This document shows positions 19,529 through 30,316 of a stretch of 39,314 nucleotides of DNA, one piece after another; position 1 is the first letter of the stretch, and each line of letters opens with the position of its first letter. The notes below the pieces were generated by a model that saw only the letters and a list, made by a program, of their open reading frames with translations, was not told where the DNA came from and ran no database searches. The DNA is from an uncultured Pelagibacteraceae bacterium (GTDB lineage Bacteria > Pseudomonadota > Alphaproteobacteria > Pelagibacterales > Pelagibacteraceae). The DNA is taken from assembly GCA_902609705.1 (NCBI GenBank), contig CACLSX010000007.1, positions 1 through 39,314 on the forward strand, written 5' to 3'. A program made the position numbers and the translations under genes.

Positions 19529-22103
19529 ATTAATTTCTATAATTATAATTGCAGTAATTACTATCGTTATTGCAATTTTAATATTCTTAATAACAACAGG
19601 AATTAAAACAGATAATTTTAACACCTTAATAAATGAAAAACTTAACGAGATTGATCCAAAGATAAAACTAAAATTAAATGAAGTAAATTTTAAATTAAAT
19701 CCTTCTAATTTTGAATTCGAGATTTCTACTTTGGACCCTCAAATAGCAATTAATGAAAAAAATATTGACTTAGAAAATATAAAATTTGATCTAAATATTT
19801 CTGAATATATAAAAAATAAAAACCCAATCTCCGAGATATCAATAATTTCCAAAGAAAATGATATTGATCGATTTGTTAATTTTATAAATGAATATGACTT
19901 TAATTTAGCAAGAAATTTAATTTTCAAACAAATTAAAAAAGGTAAACTAAAAATAATATCTAATATAACATTTGATAAAAAAAGTCTCAAAAACATCAAA
20001 TATACTTTCAATGGATCAGTAAAAGATGCAGAAATAAAATTACCCAACAAATCAAAAATTGAAAATGTTAAATTTGATTTTTTAGTAGATCAGGACCTTA
20101 TAAATTTAAATGAAATAGAATTATCAATTGATAAATTTTTCATTGCTTCAGAAAAAATAATAATTAAAAAAATCAATAATTATTTCGAAATCTCAGGAAA
20201 TTTTAAAACAAATGAGACTAAAATTAATTTAAATAATTACAGAAAATTTATAAATATTAATTTAGATTTAATAGATGATAGAACTATAAATTTAAGTTCA
20301 GATAATGAATTGTCATTTAAAATTGATAAAAAACTTAATATTAAAGATTTAAGTATTACATCAAAATTAAATTTTGACGAGTTATTTACAAAATCAAAAT
20401 ATCAAGATTTCATATATTTTAAAGATGGAGATATTTTAATTGATTACATTAAAGAAGAATTAACAATTGTTTTAAATAGCAAGTTTTTATTTCAAAATAA
20501 TAAATACAATAATAATAAAACAAAAAATTTAATTAATGTAATCTATAAAAAAAAACAAAACAAAGATGCTCTAGTCAATATAGATTTAAGTAATACAAAA
20601 AGCAAAATAAACTCAAAAGAAATTAAAAAATATTTTCAATTTAAGAACTTTAGTCTTCAAGACCAAGATATCACGTTCGCTTCAGAAAATATAATAAGTT
20701 TTAAATTAAATAAAAAAAATGAAATTCAAAATTTAGATATTAAATCTATTTTAAAATCTGAAAGTATTTTAATCGACTATAAATCACAAAGAATAAAAAA
20801 ATATTTGAGTGATTTTAAAAATCAAATAAAGATTAGCAATAGTCATTTAGATTTAGATTATAAAAATAAACAATTTAAATTTAACTTAAAAAGCAAATAT
20901 TCTATTAATAATATAAATGAAAATATGTCTTTGAATGTTGAAAAAAAAGATAATAATTATTTTTTCGATTTAGATTTAGACCTAGATAGCGCTGAAATAG
21001 ATATTGAAGAATTAGATTATCAAAAAAAGGCAGATATAAAATCTGAATTGAATATCAATGGAATTTACAAAGATAATAATGAAATAATTTTCAAAAATAT
21101 AAATTTTAATGAAGAAGAAAAAAGTATTATTGTTGAAAATCTTGAAATAGGAAAAAACGATAAAATTAAAAGTTTAGATTTATTTAAAATAGATATAATT
21201 AATAAAAACGAAAAAGATAATAAATTAGAATTTAAGAAAGTTAATAACAATTATTACTTAACTGGTAATCAATTTGATGGATCTAAAAATATAAAAAATA
21301 TATTAATTAATTCCTCAAAATCGATATTTTCTAATTTCAAAAATTTAAACACTTATATTTATTTAGATATTGGAAAATATTTTGTTGATAAATTTTCTTA
21401 TTTATCAAATGTTAAAGGTGAAATACAAATAAAGAGTAATAAAGTTTTTAACTCAAATATAAATGCAAAATTAAATAATAAGAGAAAATTTAAATTAAAT
21501 ATCTTTACTAATGAAAAAAAACAAAAAATTACATTTTTAGAAATAGATCATCCAGAACCTTTTATAAAAAATTTCAAATTCATTAGGGGTTTTAAGGAGG
21601 GTAAATTGATATACGAGTCATCAAATTATGAGGGTAAAACAATATCAAATTTAAAAATAAATGATTTTAAAGTCCAAGAAGTTCCTGTTCTTGCTAAACT
21701 TTTAACATTAGCATCTCTTCAAGGGATAGCTGATCTTCTTACTGGTGAAGGTATAAGGTTTACTGATTTCGAGATGGATTATGAAACTTTAGGAAATAAC
21801 ACTAAAATAAAAGATATGTATGCGATAGGCCCAGCAATTTCACTTATGATGGAAGGTTATATCGTAAAAGATGAATTAACTAGTTTGAAAGGAACGCTTG
21901 TGCCGGCAACAACTATTAATAAAACAATTTCAAAAATACCAATGTTAGGCGATATATTAGTTGGAAAAAAAATTGGTGAAGGAGTATTTGGTGTAAGCTT
22001 TAAAATTAAGGGGCCACCGAAAAAACTTAAATCTACTGTTAATCCAATAAAAACACTAACCCCAAGATTTATTACAAGAACTTTGGAGAAAATTTCTAAT
22101 TAA
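19521..22103 (+). CDS. AsmA-like / large envelope protein with AsmA-type C-terminal region
   Basis: 860 aa, one N-terminal TM, long repetitive beta-rich low-complexity body, C-terminal LLTLASLQGIADLLTGEGIRFTDFEMDYE...KGTLVPATTINKTISKIPMLGDILVG. Confidence 0.7.
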   Translation: MRKLISIIIIAVITIVIAILIFLITTGIKTDNFNTLINEKLNEIDPKIKLKLNEVNFKLNPSNFEFEISTLDPQIAINEKNIDLENIKFDLNISEYIKNKNPISEISIISKENDIDRFVNFINEYDFNLARNLIFKQIKKGKLKIISNITFDKKSLKNIKYTFNGSVKDAEIKLPNKSKIENVKFDFLVDQDLINLNEIELSIDKFFIASEKIIIKKINNYFEISGNFKTNETKINLNNYRKFININLDLIDDRTINLSSDNELSFKIDKKLNIKDLSITSKLNFDELFTKSKYQDFIYFKDGDILIDYIKEELTIVLNSKFLFQNNKYNNNKTKNLINVIYKKKQNKDALVNIDLSNTKSKINSKEIKKYFQFKNFSLQDQDITFASENIISFKLNKKNEIQNLDIKSILKSESILIDYKSQRIKKYLSDFKNQIKISNSHLDLDYKNKQFKFNLKSKYSINNINENMSLNVEKKDNNYFFDLDLDLDSAEIDIEELDYQKKADIKSELNINGIYKDNNEIIFKNINFNEEEKSIIVENLEIGKNDKIKSLDLFKIDIINKNEKDNKLEFKKVNNNYYLTGNQFDGSKNIKNILINSSKSIFSNFKNLNTYIYLDIGKYFVDKFSYLSNVKGEIQIKSNKVFNSNINAKLNNKRKFKLNIFTNEKKQKITFLEIDHPEPFIKNFKFIRGFKEGKLIYESSNYEGKTISNLKINDFKVQEVPVLAKLLTLASLQGIADLLTGEGIRFTDFEMDYETLGNNTKIKDMYAIGPAISLMMEGYIVKDELTSLKGTLVPATTINKTISKIPMLGDILVGKKIGEGVFGVSFKIKGPPKKLKSTVNPIKTLTPRFITRTLEKISN

Positions 22104-23323
22104 GTTACTATTTTATAGTGTTTTTTTTTACCAATCGAGACCTTAATAAAATTATTTTTTTTTATAAGCTCGTATGAAATTATAAATTTATCATCTGAAA
22201 TAATTTCATTATTAATTTTAATACCATTAGATTTTATTAGTCTTCTTATTTCGCTTTTAGATAAGTTTTTATCAATAATTGAGACTAAATTAACTACATC
22301 ATTACCAATATTAGAGATATCTATTTTTGTATTTGGCAAATTTTCTCCAGATGAGTTCTCGGAAAAAGAATTCTTAGCTATTTCTTCTGCTTTAGCGGCT
22401 TCATTAGCTCCATGTAGAATAGAGGTAGCCGCGTTCGCTAAAATAATTTTTTGTTCATTAATATTTTGATTACTTATTTCTTCTATTTCGCTTAAATTTA
22501 AATCTGTAAACATCTTAAGAAATTTCAATACATCTTTATCATCAACATTTCTCCAAAATTGCCAATAATCAAAAACCGAGAACAATTTTTTATCTAACCA
22601 AATAGCACCACTTTCTGTTTTACCCATCTTAGCACCTGATGCTAAAGTTATAAGTTCTGTTGTTAAGCCATAAACTTCGTTAGATGAATATCTTTTAATA
22701 AGTTCAACTCCGTTTACAATATTACCCCATTGATCTGATCCTCCAATTTGAAGCAAACAATTCTCTGTCTTATTTAACTCTAGAAAATCGTACGCTTGCA
22801 AAATCATATAATTAAATTCCATATAACTTAATGATTGCTCTCTCTCTAATCTTAACCTTACACTGTCAAAACTTAACATTTTATTAATAGTAAAATGTTT
22901 TCCTATGTCTCTTAGAAAAGATATATAGTTTAAATTTTTTAGCCAACTGTAGTTGTTAACAAAAACTGGAGCAACCTTTTCATCTTCTGTCTCTAAAAAT
23001 TTTTTTAGTATGTTCTCTATACTTTTTATATTTTTTTCTATTTCATTTTCTTCTAAAATTTTTCTTGTTTTATCTTTACCAGATGGATCTCCTATTCTAG
23101 TAGTTCCTCCACCAAGCAAAACAATTGGTTTATGTCCATGTTTTTGCATTAATCTTAAGCACATGATTTGAAGCAAGCTACCTACGTGTAAACTTTGAGC
23201 AGTGCAATCAAAGCCTATATATCCTTTTATACTCTCTTCATTCAGTTTCTTTGAAAGAGCTTTTTCATCAGTGCATTGATAAAAATAACCTCTATCTTTA
23301 AATTCTTTTAAAAATTCATTCAT
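22100..23323 (-). CDS. tyrS: Tyrosyl-tRNA synthetase
   Basis: GFDCTAQSLHVGSLLQI, LQIGGSDQWGNIVNGVELI, KMGKTESGAIWLD, C-terminal S4-like domain. Confidence 0.96.
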   Translation of the reverse strand: MNEFLKEFKDRGYFYQCTDEKALSKKLNEESIKGYIGFDCTAQSLHVGSLLQIMCLRLMQKHGHKPIVLLGGGTTRIGDPSGKDKTRKILEENEIEKNIKSIENILKKFLETEDEKVAPVFVNNYSWLKNLNYISFLRDIGKHFTINKMLSFDSVRLRLEREQSLSYMEFNYMILQAYDFLELNKTENCLLQIGGSDQWGNIVNGVELIKRYSSNEVYGLTTELITLASGAKMGKTESGAIWLDKKLFSVFDYWQFWRNVDDKDVLKFLKMFTDLNLSEIEEISNQNINEQKIILANAATSILHGANEAAKAEEIAKNSFSENSSGENLPNTKIDISNIGNDVVNLVSIIDKNLSKSEIRRLIKSNGIKINNEIISDDKFIISYELIKKNNFIKVSIGKKKHYKIVT

Positions 23324-23370
23324 AAATGTTACTTTTAATATACATATTTAAATAAAAATAATAATCAATA

Positions 23371-24468
23371 ATGGATAATTCTTTTATAGCACTAGGTTTA
23401 ATGAGCGGTACATCTATTGATGGCATCGATGCAAGTATTATCAAATCAGATGGTGAAAATAATTTAGATATAATAGATAATAAGTACTTCAATTATCCTG
23501 AAGAATTTAGAAAAAGGCTTTCTTCATTTATTTTAAATATAAAAAATAGAGCAGATATAGAGGAAAACATAAGCACTTATAAATCTTTAGAAAGAGATCT
23601 AACTCTTTATCATTCAAAAATATCAAAGAAAATTATTAGTGAAAATAATTTAAATATTCAATTAATTGGCTTTCATGGACAAACGATAATTCATAAACCT
23701 AAAGAAGGATATTCTATACAAATGGGAGATGCAAATTTACTCTCTCAAGAATTAAAAGAAAAAGTAATTTATAACTTTAGAGCAAATGATATTAAAAATA
23801 ATGGAGAAGGTGCTCCGTTAACTCCAGTTTATCATAAACTTTTAATAAATAAATTTAAGATAAATAAACCTACTTTAATTTTAAATATAGGTGGAATATC
23901 AAATTATACTTATTGTTTTAAAAATATTTTAGCTGCAAAAGATATTGGTCCTGGAAATGTTTTAATTGATGAGTACTTAAAAAAAACAAAAGGAATAAAT
24001 TATGATCAAAATGGTGACATAGCATCATCTGGAAATATAAATAAAGATATAGTAAATCAATTTTACGAACATGAGTTTTATAATGTTCAGGAAAAACATT
24101 CTTATGATAGAAATGAATTCGATTTTAGTTTTGTTAAAGGTTTAGATTTTGAAGATGCTGTCGCTACATTAACATATTTTACAGCATTAGTAATTTCGCA
24201 AAATATAAAAAAAAATTTTCAAAATGAAATTGAAATTATTTTGTGTGGTGGAGGAAGAAAAAATTTAACATTAGTTGATCATATAAAAAAAATATTAAAA
24301 TATAAAATTAAGTTAATTGATGAATTTAATTTAGATGGAGATTTTATAGAATCACAAGCATTTGCATATTTAGCAATTAGATCTTATCTAAAAAAAATAA
24401 TTAGTTACCCTAATACCACCAATGTTTTAAATCCTATTACAGGCGGTGAAATTAGAAAAAATTATTAA
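23371..24468 (+). CDS. anmK: Anhydro-N-acetylmuramic acid kinase
   Basis: LGLMSGTSIDGIDASII, GFHGQTIIHKP, NIGGISNYTY, DIGPGNVLIDEYL, CGGGRKNLTL. Confidence 0.95.
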   Translation: MDNSFIALGLMSGTSIDGIDASIIKSDGENNLDIIDNKYFNYPEEFRKRLSSFILNIKNRADIEENISTYKSLERDLTLYHSKISKKIISENNLNIQLIGFHGQTIIHKPKEGYSIQMGDANLLSQELKEKVIYNFRANDIKNNGEGAPLTPVYHKLLINKFKINKPTLILNIGGISNYTYCFKNILAAKDIGPGNVLIDEYLKKTKGINYDQNGDIASSGNINKDIVNQFYEHEFYNVQEKHSYDRNEFDFSFVKGLDFEDAVATLTYFTALVISQNIKKNFQNEIEIILCGGGRKNLTLVDHIKKILKYKIKLIDEFNLDGDFIESQAFAYLAIRSYLKKIISYPNTTNVLNPITGGEIRKNY

Positions 24469-25130
24469 TATAAAGCAGTTTCCTTTTGTATATATTTATT
24501 AAGACATTTGATCAAAGCTTCATCTGCTTTTGAAAAAAAATGATTTGCTTCTGATACTATATCAAATTCTACTTTAATTCCCTTTTGAGCACTCAATCTT
24601 TTATTTAATTCATTAATATCTTCAAAAGGAACAAGTTCATCTTTCTTTCCATGTATTACAAGACCAGAAGTTGGGCATGGAGATAAAAATGAAAAATCAT
24701 ATACATTTGGTTGAGGAGATATAGCAATAAATCTGTTAATTTCTGGTCTTCTCATTAATAATTGCATTGCAATCAATGAACCAAAAGAAAATCCTGATAT
24801 CCAACATTGCGAGTTGTCAAAATTTTCTCTTTCTAGCCAATCCAATGCGGCAGCTGCATCAGCAAGTTCTCCTTGACCATTATCAAATTCACCATCACTT
24901 TTTCCGACACCTCTGAAATTTACTCTGCAAACTGAAAAATTATTATCCACAAAAGTTTGAAAAGTATCAACAACAACTTTGTTATTCATTGTTCCTCCAT
25001 ATTGAGGATGTGGGTGAAGTACTAAAGCAATAGGAGAAGTATTTTTTTTACTTTTAAAATACTTTGCTTCTAGTCTACCAGCAGGGCCAGGAATAAAAAT
25101 TTCTGAAATTTTTGTATCTGTAGATGGCAT
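24465..25130 (-). CDS. Alpha/beta hydrolase (COG2945-like)
   Basis: ALVLHPHPQYGGTMNNKVV, CRVNFRGVGKSDGEFDNGQGELADAAAALDWL, ISGFSFGSLIAMQL. Confidence 0.88.
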   Translation of the reverse strand: MPSTDTKISEIFIPGPAGRLEAKYFKSKKNTSPIALVLHPHPQYGGTMNNKVVVDTFQTFVDNNFSVCRVNFRGVGKSDGEFDNGQGELADAAAALDWLERENFDNSQCWISGFSFGSLIAMQLLMRRPEINRFIAISPQPNVYDFSFLSPCPTSGLVIHGKKDELVPFEDINELNKRLSAQKGIKVEFDIVSEANHFFSKADEALIKCLNKYIQKETALY

Positions 25131-25211
25131 TGATTATCAGTCTCAAAAAAAAATTATATTTTTCTATCAAAATTGAGCGACAAAATGCAAGTAATTTAAA
25201 TTTACATAATC

Positions 25212-25239
25212 TTGACTAATTTAGTCAGGTATATATAAA
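25212..25239 (+). promoter_or_regulatory. Predicted suf promoter (-35 TTGACT 25212-25217, 16-nt spacer, -10 TATAAA 25234-25239) with overlapping operator dyad TGACTAA-T-TTAGTCA (25213-25227)
   Basis: Read from sequence; dyad is a perfect 7+1+7 inverted repeat, equivalent to TGA-N9-TCA, 33 nt upstream of the Rrf2 regulator start codon. Confidence 0.7.
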
Positions 25240-25259
25240 GCGCGTGGATTGCGGAAAAT

Positions 25260-25682
25260 ATGAAACTATCAACTAAAAGCAGATACGCTGTAATGGCTTT
25301 AGCTGACATTGCGAGGTTTAAAAATAACGAGCCAATCTCACTAAGAGATATCTCAATAAGACAAGGAATATCATTAGTTTACCTAGAACAGTTATTTTTA
25401 AAATTAAAAAAAAATGAAATTGTTAAAAGTATTAGAGGTAAGAAAGGTGGATATACTCTAAACAAAACTCCAGATGAAATTAAAATCTCCGATATTCTCT
25501 CTGCGGTAGAAGAAAAGGTCAAAACCATCGGATGTCAAAAGCACTCAAAAAAAGGATGTAATGGAAAGTCTGCAAAATGCATAACCCACAATCTATGGGA
25601 TGAGTTGGAAACACATATAAACTTATTCTTTCAAGAAAAAAAACTTGGAGACCTAATAAATAAAATTGAAAATAGACTGTAA
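25260..25682 (+). CDS. Rrf2-family Fe-S cluster regulator (IscR/RirA-like)
   Basis: [18 protein letters not shown]...[42 protein letters not shown]; cysteine cluster C-X7-C-X6-C; heads the suf operon. Confidence 0.93.
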   Translation: MKLSTKSRYAVMALADIARFKNNEPISLRDISIRQGISLVYLEQLFLKLKKNEIVKSIRGKKGGYTLNKTPDEIKISDILSAVEEKVKTIGCQKHSKKGCNGKSAKCITHNLWDELETHINLFFQEKKLGDLINKIENRL

Positions 25683-27118
25683 TGAGAGATAAACAAATTG
25701 AAGATTTAAAAGACTATAAATATGGTTTTTCAACTGATATTGAAAGTTTTAAAGCACCTAAGGGCTTAAACGAGGACGTTATAAGATTTATATCAAATAT
25801 AAAAAAAGAACCAGACTGGTTACTTCAGTGGAGATTAAAAGCTTTTGAAAGATTAAAAGTATTGAAGGAACCTAATTGGCAAAAACCAAAATATCCAAAA
25901 ATTGATTATCAAGATTTATATTATTATTCTGCACCTAAAAGTTTTAAAGAAAAACCAAAAAATTTAGAAGATTTAGATCCTAAACTGTTAGAAACTTATA
26001 AAAAATTAGGTATTCCGTTACAAGAACAAAAAAGATTAAATGGAATTGCAGTAGATGCAGTGTTTGATTCTGTATCTGTTGCTACAACTTTTAAAGATAC
26101 TTTAACAGAAAAAGGTATTATTTTTTGCTCTATTTCTGAAGCAATACAAAAACATCCAGACTTAGTTAAAAAATATTTAGGCTCAGTCATACCAATTACT
26201 GATCACTTCTTTGCAACATTAAACTCAGCAGTTTTTACTGATGGATCATTTGTTTACATCCCACCAAATATAAAATGTCCAATGGAGCTATCAACTTATT
26301 TTAGAATTAATGCATCTGACACTGGGCAGTTTGAAAGAACTTTAATCATTGCTGATAAAGGAAGTTATGTAAGCTATTTAGAAGGATGTACAGCGCCAAT
26401 GAGAGATGAAAATCAATTGCATGCAGCCAACGTTGAACTAATTGCATTGGATGATGCAGAGATTAAATATTCCACAGTACAAAACTGGTATCCAGGAGAT
26501 AAAGATGGAAAAGGGGGGATATATAATTTTGTAACAAAAAGAGGATTGTGCAAAGGTAAAAATTCAAAAATTTCATGGACACAAGTAGAAACTGGCTCTG
26601 CCATCACTTGGAAATATCCAAGCTGTATTTTAAAAGGTGATAATTCAATTGGTGAATTTTACTCAATTGCAATTACAAACAATCATCAGAAGGCTGATAC
26701 AGGAACTAAGATGATTCACTTGGGAAAAAATACAAAAAGTAAGATTATTTCAAAAGGTATTAGCGCTGGTAAATCTGATATGACTTACAGAGGTTTGGTA
26801 GATATTTCTAAAAATGCATCTAATTCAACAAATTATACTCAATGTGACTCATTATTAATGGGTAATAAATGTGGAGCACATACTGTACCTTATATTAAAA
26901 ATAAAAATTCAAATTCTAATATTGCTCATGAAGCGACGACATCAAAAATTAGTGAAGATCAATTACATTATTGTCAACAACGTGGGTTAAATCAGGAGGA
27001 AGCTGTAGGATTGATTGTTAATGGTTTCTGTAAAGAGGTATTGCAACAATTACCAATGGAATTTGCTGTAGAAGCTCAAAAATTGGTTGGAATAAGTTTA
27101 GAGGGTAGTGTTGGTTAA
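25682..27118 (+). CDS. sufB: Fe-S cluster assembly protein SufB
   Basis: [86 protein letters not shown]. Confidence 0.97.
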   Translation: MRDKQIEDLKDYKYGFSTDIESFKAPKGLNEDVIRFISNIKKEPDWLLQWRLKAFERLKVLKEPNWQKPKYPKIDYQDLYYYSAPKSFKEKPKNLEDLDPKLLETYKKLGIPLQEQKRLNGIAVDAVFDSVSVATTFKDTLTEKGIIFCSISEAIQKHPDLVKKYLGSVIPITDHFFATLNSAVFTDGSFVYIPPNIKCPMELSTYFRINASDTGQFERTLIIADKGSYVSYLEGCTAPMRDENQLHAANVELIALDDAEIKYSTVQNWYPGDKDGKGGIYNFVTKRGLCKGKNSKISWTQVETGSAITWKYPSCILKGDNSIGEFYSIAITNNHQKADTGTKMIHLGKNTKSKIISKGISAGKSDMTYRGLVDISKNASNSTNYTQCDSLLMGNKCGAHTVPYIKNKNSNSNIAHEATTSKISEDQLHYCQQRGLNQEEAVGLIVNGFCKEVLQQLPMEFAVEAQKLVGISLEGSVG

Positions 27119-27841
27119 ATGTTAAAAATTAACAATTTAAATGCAAAAATACAGGAAAAATCCATATTAAATGGTTTTAATCTAGAGATTAAACCTGGCG
27201 AGGTGCATGCAATAATGGGACCTAATGGATCAGGTAAAAGTACTTTATCAAATATTCTATCAGGTAAAAAAGGATACGAGGTATCAGGAGAAATATTGTA
27301 TGAGAACAATAATTTATTTGATCTTGAAACAGAGGAGAGAGCACATAGAGGTATTTTTTTAGCTTTCCAATACCCTTTAGAAATACCCGGAGTAAATACA
27401 AATATATTTTTAAAAACTTCTTTAAATTCAATAAGAAAAGCTAAAGGTGAAAAAGAGCTAGATGCTTTGGAATTTTTAAAATTAGTTAAAGAAAAAGCAA
27501 AAGAACTCAAATTTGATGAAGAAAAATTAAATCGTCAATTAAACGTAGGTTTCTCTGGAGGTGAAAAAAAGAAAAACGAAATTTTACAAATGTCAATTTT
27601 AGATCCAAAATTGTCTATATTGGATGAAACAGACTCTGGATTAGACATAGATGCTCTTAAAATAGTTGCAGATGGAGTTAATGCATTAAGAAGAAAAAAT
27701 AATTCCTTTCTTATAATAACACACTATCAAAGATTGCTTGATTACATAAAACCTGACTTTGTACATGTGCTTATGGGTGGAAAAATTATTAAATCAGGAG
27801 GTGCAGAATTAGCTTTAGAGTTAGAAAAAAAAAGGATATGA
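27119..27841 (+). CDS. sufC: Fe-S cluster assembly ATPase SufC
   Basis: MGPNGSGKSTLSNILSGK, FQYPLEIPGVN, GFSGGEKKKNEILQM, LDETDSGLDIDALK. Confidence 0.97.
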   Translation: MLKINNLNAKIQEKSILNGFNLEIKPGEVHAIMGPNGSGKSTLSNILSGKKGYEVSGEILYENNNLFDLETEERAHRGIFLAFQYPLEIPGVNTNIFLKTSLNSIRKAKGEKELDALEFLKLVKEKAKELKFDEEKLNRQLNVGFSGGEKKKNEILQMSILDPKLSILDETDSGLDIDALKIVADGVNALRRKNNSFLIITHYQRLLDYIKPDFVHVLMGGKIIKSGGAELALELEKKRI

Positions 27842-27854
27842 AAATTTTAATTAA

Positions 27855-29099
27855 ATGGAACAAAAATTAAAAACAGATTTTGATAAATTTATAAGTACTT
27901 CTAATTTCTCAAACCAAGAAATTAAATTAAAAAAAGAAGCTCTAGATAATTTTTTGAAAAATGGATTTCCTAGCAGAAAATTAGAAAACTGGAAATTTTC
28001 AGATATAAATCAGATTATTCGGAAAAATATTAGAGAACTAACATTTTATAATGATTACAATATTAAAAACGAAATTAATGACGAAATTTTTATAAAGGAA
28101 ATTGAACATAATAAAATTGTTATTGTTAACGGTAAAGTTGAGCGATTGAGTTTCGAATATGAAGAAAGCGATAAAATTAATTTAAAGACTTTAGATAATT
28201 TTAACCAAAACCCAAATGATGATAATTCTCTTTTAAGTCTAAATAATTCTTTTTCTAATAAAATACATAATATTTTAGTTAAAAAAAATTATTCGTTCAA
28301 AAGGCCTCTAATTATATATCAAATAACTAATGAGAAAGTGAGCAACACTAATATTAATTTTCAACTAAACTTTGAGCTAGAAGAAAACAGCTCAATAAAA
28401 ATTATTAATCTGTCTGATGATAATTCAGAAAAGAATTTCATTAACAATTTATTTAATTTTACTCTTGGTAAAAATGCAATTCTTAAGAATTATAAAATAG
28501 ATAAGAAAAGTAATACAAATATTAAGTATGATTATTCTAGTATTACTCAAAAAGAAAATAGTATTTCTGAAACATTTATATTTTCATCCGGTTCAGATTA
28601 TATAAAAAATGAAGTCAGCTGTAATCTTGAAGGTCAATATTCGTCAGCATTTATTAATGGAATACACTTATTGTCTAAAAATAAACATCACGAAATAAGA
28701 ACTAATACTAACCATTTGTATGAAAACACGAAAAGTTATCAGTTAATAAAAAGCGTAATTGATGACAGCTCAAAATCTGTCTATCAAGGAAAAATATATG
28801 TGGATTCTAAAGCTCAAAAAACTGATGGTTATCAATTAAGTAAAGCGGTGCTTTTAAATGAACAAGCAGAATTTAATGCAAAGCCTGAACTAGAAATTTA
28901 TGCTGATGACGTTAAATGTTCACATGGTTCAGCATCAGGTAGTTTAGATGAAGATTCTATTTTTTATTTAATGTCTAGAGGATTAGACCAAAAAACTGCA
29001 AAAGAATTATTAATTAACGGTTATCTTTTAGATGTTGTTGAAAAAATTACCGATGATGAAATTAAAAAATTATTAAAAAATATGATTGGATTAAATTAA
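27855..29099 (+). CDS. sufD: Fe-S cluster assembly protein SufD
   Basis: GFPSRKLENWKFSDI at N-terminus; YQGKIYVDSKAQKTDGYQLSKAVLLNEQAEFNAKPELEIYADDVKCSHGSASGSLDEDSIFYLMSRG. Confidence 0.95.
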   Translation: MEQKLKTDFDKFISTSNFSNQEIKLKKEALDNFLKNGFPSRKLENWKFSDINQIIRKNIRELTFYNDYNIKNEINDEIFIKEIEHNKIVIVNGKVERLSFEYEESDKINLKTLDNFNQNPNDDNSLLSLNNSFSNKIHNILVKKNYSFKRPLIIYQITNEKVSNTNINFQLNFELEENSSIKIINLSDDNSEKNFINNLFNFTLGKNAILKNYKIDKKSNTNIKYDYSSITQKENSISETFIFSSGSDYIKNEVSCNLEGQYSSAFINGIHLLSKNKHHEIRTNTNHLYENTKSYQLIKSVIDDSSKSVYQGKIYVDSKAQKTDGYQLSKAVLLNEQAEFNAKPELEIYADDVKCSHGSASGSLDEDSIFYLMSRGLDQKTAKELLINGYLLDVVEKITDDEIKKLLKNMIGLN

Positions 29100-30316
29100 T
29101 GAATATAGATGATATAAAAAGAGAATTTCCAATTTTTGACGATAAAATTCAAAACAATGATTTAGTATATTTAGATAGTGCTAATTCATCTCAAAAACCA
29201 AGAGTTGTTGTCGATAGAATTTATGACTTTTATACAAAAGAGTTTTCTAATGTAGGTAGAAGTGTTCATTATTTAGCGGTTGCTGCCACTAATTTATATG
29301 AACAAACAAGAGTTTCAGTTCAAAAATATATTAACGCTAAAGATAAAGATGAGATCGTATTTACAAAAGGTGCTACAGAAGCAATTAATTTAGTCGCTAA
29401 CACTTTTGGTCAAAAATATTTATCTGAAGGAGATGAAGTTTTGTTGACTGAACTCGAGCATCATTCAAATTATGTTCCTTGGCATTTTCTTAGAAAAGCA
29501 AAAAATATAAAAATAGAATTTGCTGAAATTAACGATGATGGCGAAGTAACATTAGAAGCAATAGAAAAAAAAATTACAAACAAAACAAAAATAATCAGTG
29601 TAAGTCATTTGTCGAATGTAACAGGCGCAATATTACCAATTAAAGAAATTGTAGAATTAGCACATTCTAAAAATATACCTGTTCTAATTGACGGATGCCA
29701 AGGAGCTCCTCATTTAAGATTAGATATGCAAGATATAGATTGTGATTTTTACGCAATATCTGGACATAAAATGTACGGACCAACTGGAATAGGTGTGCTA
29801 TATGCTAAAAAAAAATGGCTTGAAGATTTACCCCCATATCAAGGTGGAGGAGGAATGATAAATGAAGTTAAAAAAGAAGGTATTACTTATGGCGAATTAC
29901 CTAATAAATACGAGGCTGGTACGATGGCTACAGCTCAAGTTATAGCTTTTAATGAATCCATAAAATTTATGGAAAAAATTGGTATTCAAAATATCGAAAA
30001 ACATGAAAAAGAATTATTAAACTACGGACTAGAAAAGTTAAGAAAAAATAATTCAGTTAATATAATAGGAAATCCAAAAGAAAAAGGTGGAGTTATATCA
30101 TTTACTATTGAAGGTGTTCACCCTCATGATATTGCAACTATTCTTGACGAGGATGGAGTGGCTATTAGAGCAGGGCATCACTGCTGTCAAATATTACATG
30201 ATAAATTAAATTTACCTGCAACCGCAAGAGCTTCATTTGGAGTTTATAATACGAAAGATGATATTGATAAACTTGATGAAGCAATAAATAAATGTAAAAA
30301 AATTTTTAACTTATAA
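29099..30316 (+). CDS. sufS: Cysteine desulfurase SufS
   Basis: YLDSANSSQKP, FTKGATEAINLVA, AISGHKMYGPTGIGVLY, IRAGHHCCQILH. Confidence 0.96.
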   Translation: MNIDDIKREFPIFDDKIQNNDLVYLDSANSSQKPRVVVDRIYDFYTKEFSNVGRSVHYLAVAATNLYEQTRVSVQKYINAKDKDEIVFTKGATEAINLVANTFGQKYLSEGDEVLLTELEHHSNYVPWHFLRKAKNIKIEFAEINDDGEVTLEAIEKKITNKTKIISVSHLSNVTGAILPIKEIVELAHSKNIPVLIDGCQGAPHLRLDMQDIDCDFYAISGHKMYGPTGIGVLYAKKKWLEDLPPYQGGGGMINEVKKEGITYGELPNKYEAGTMATAQVIAFNESIKFMEKIGIQNIEKHEKELLNYGLEKLRKNNSVNIIGNPKEKGGVISFTIEGVHPHDIATILDEDGVAIRAGHHCCQILHDKLNLPATARASFGVYNTKDDIDKLDEAINKCKKIFNL

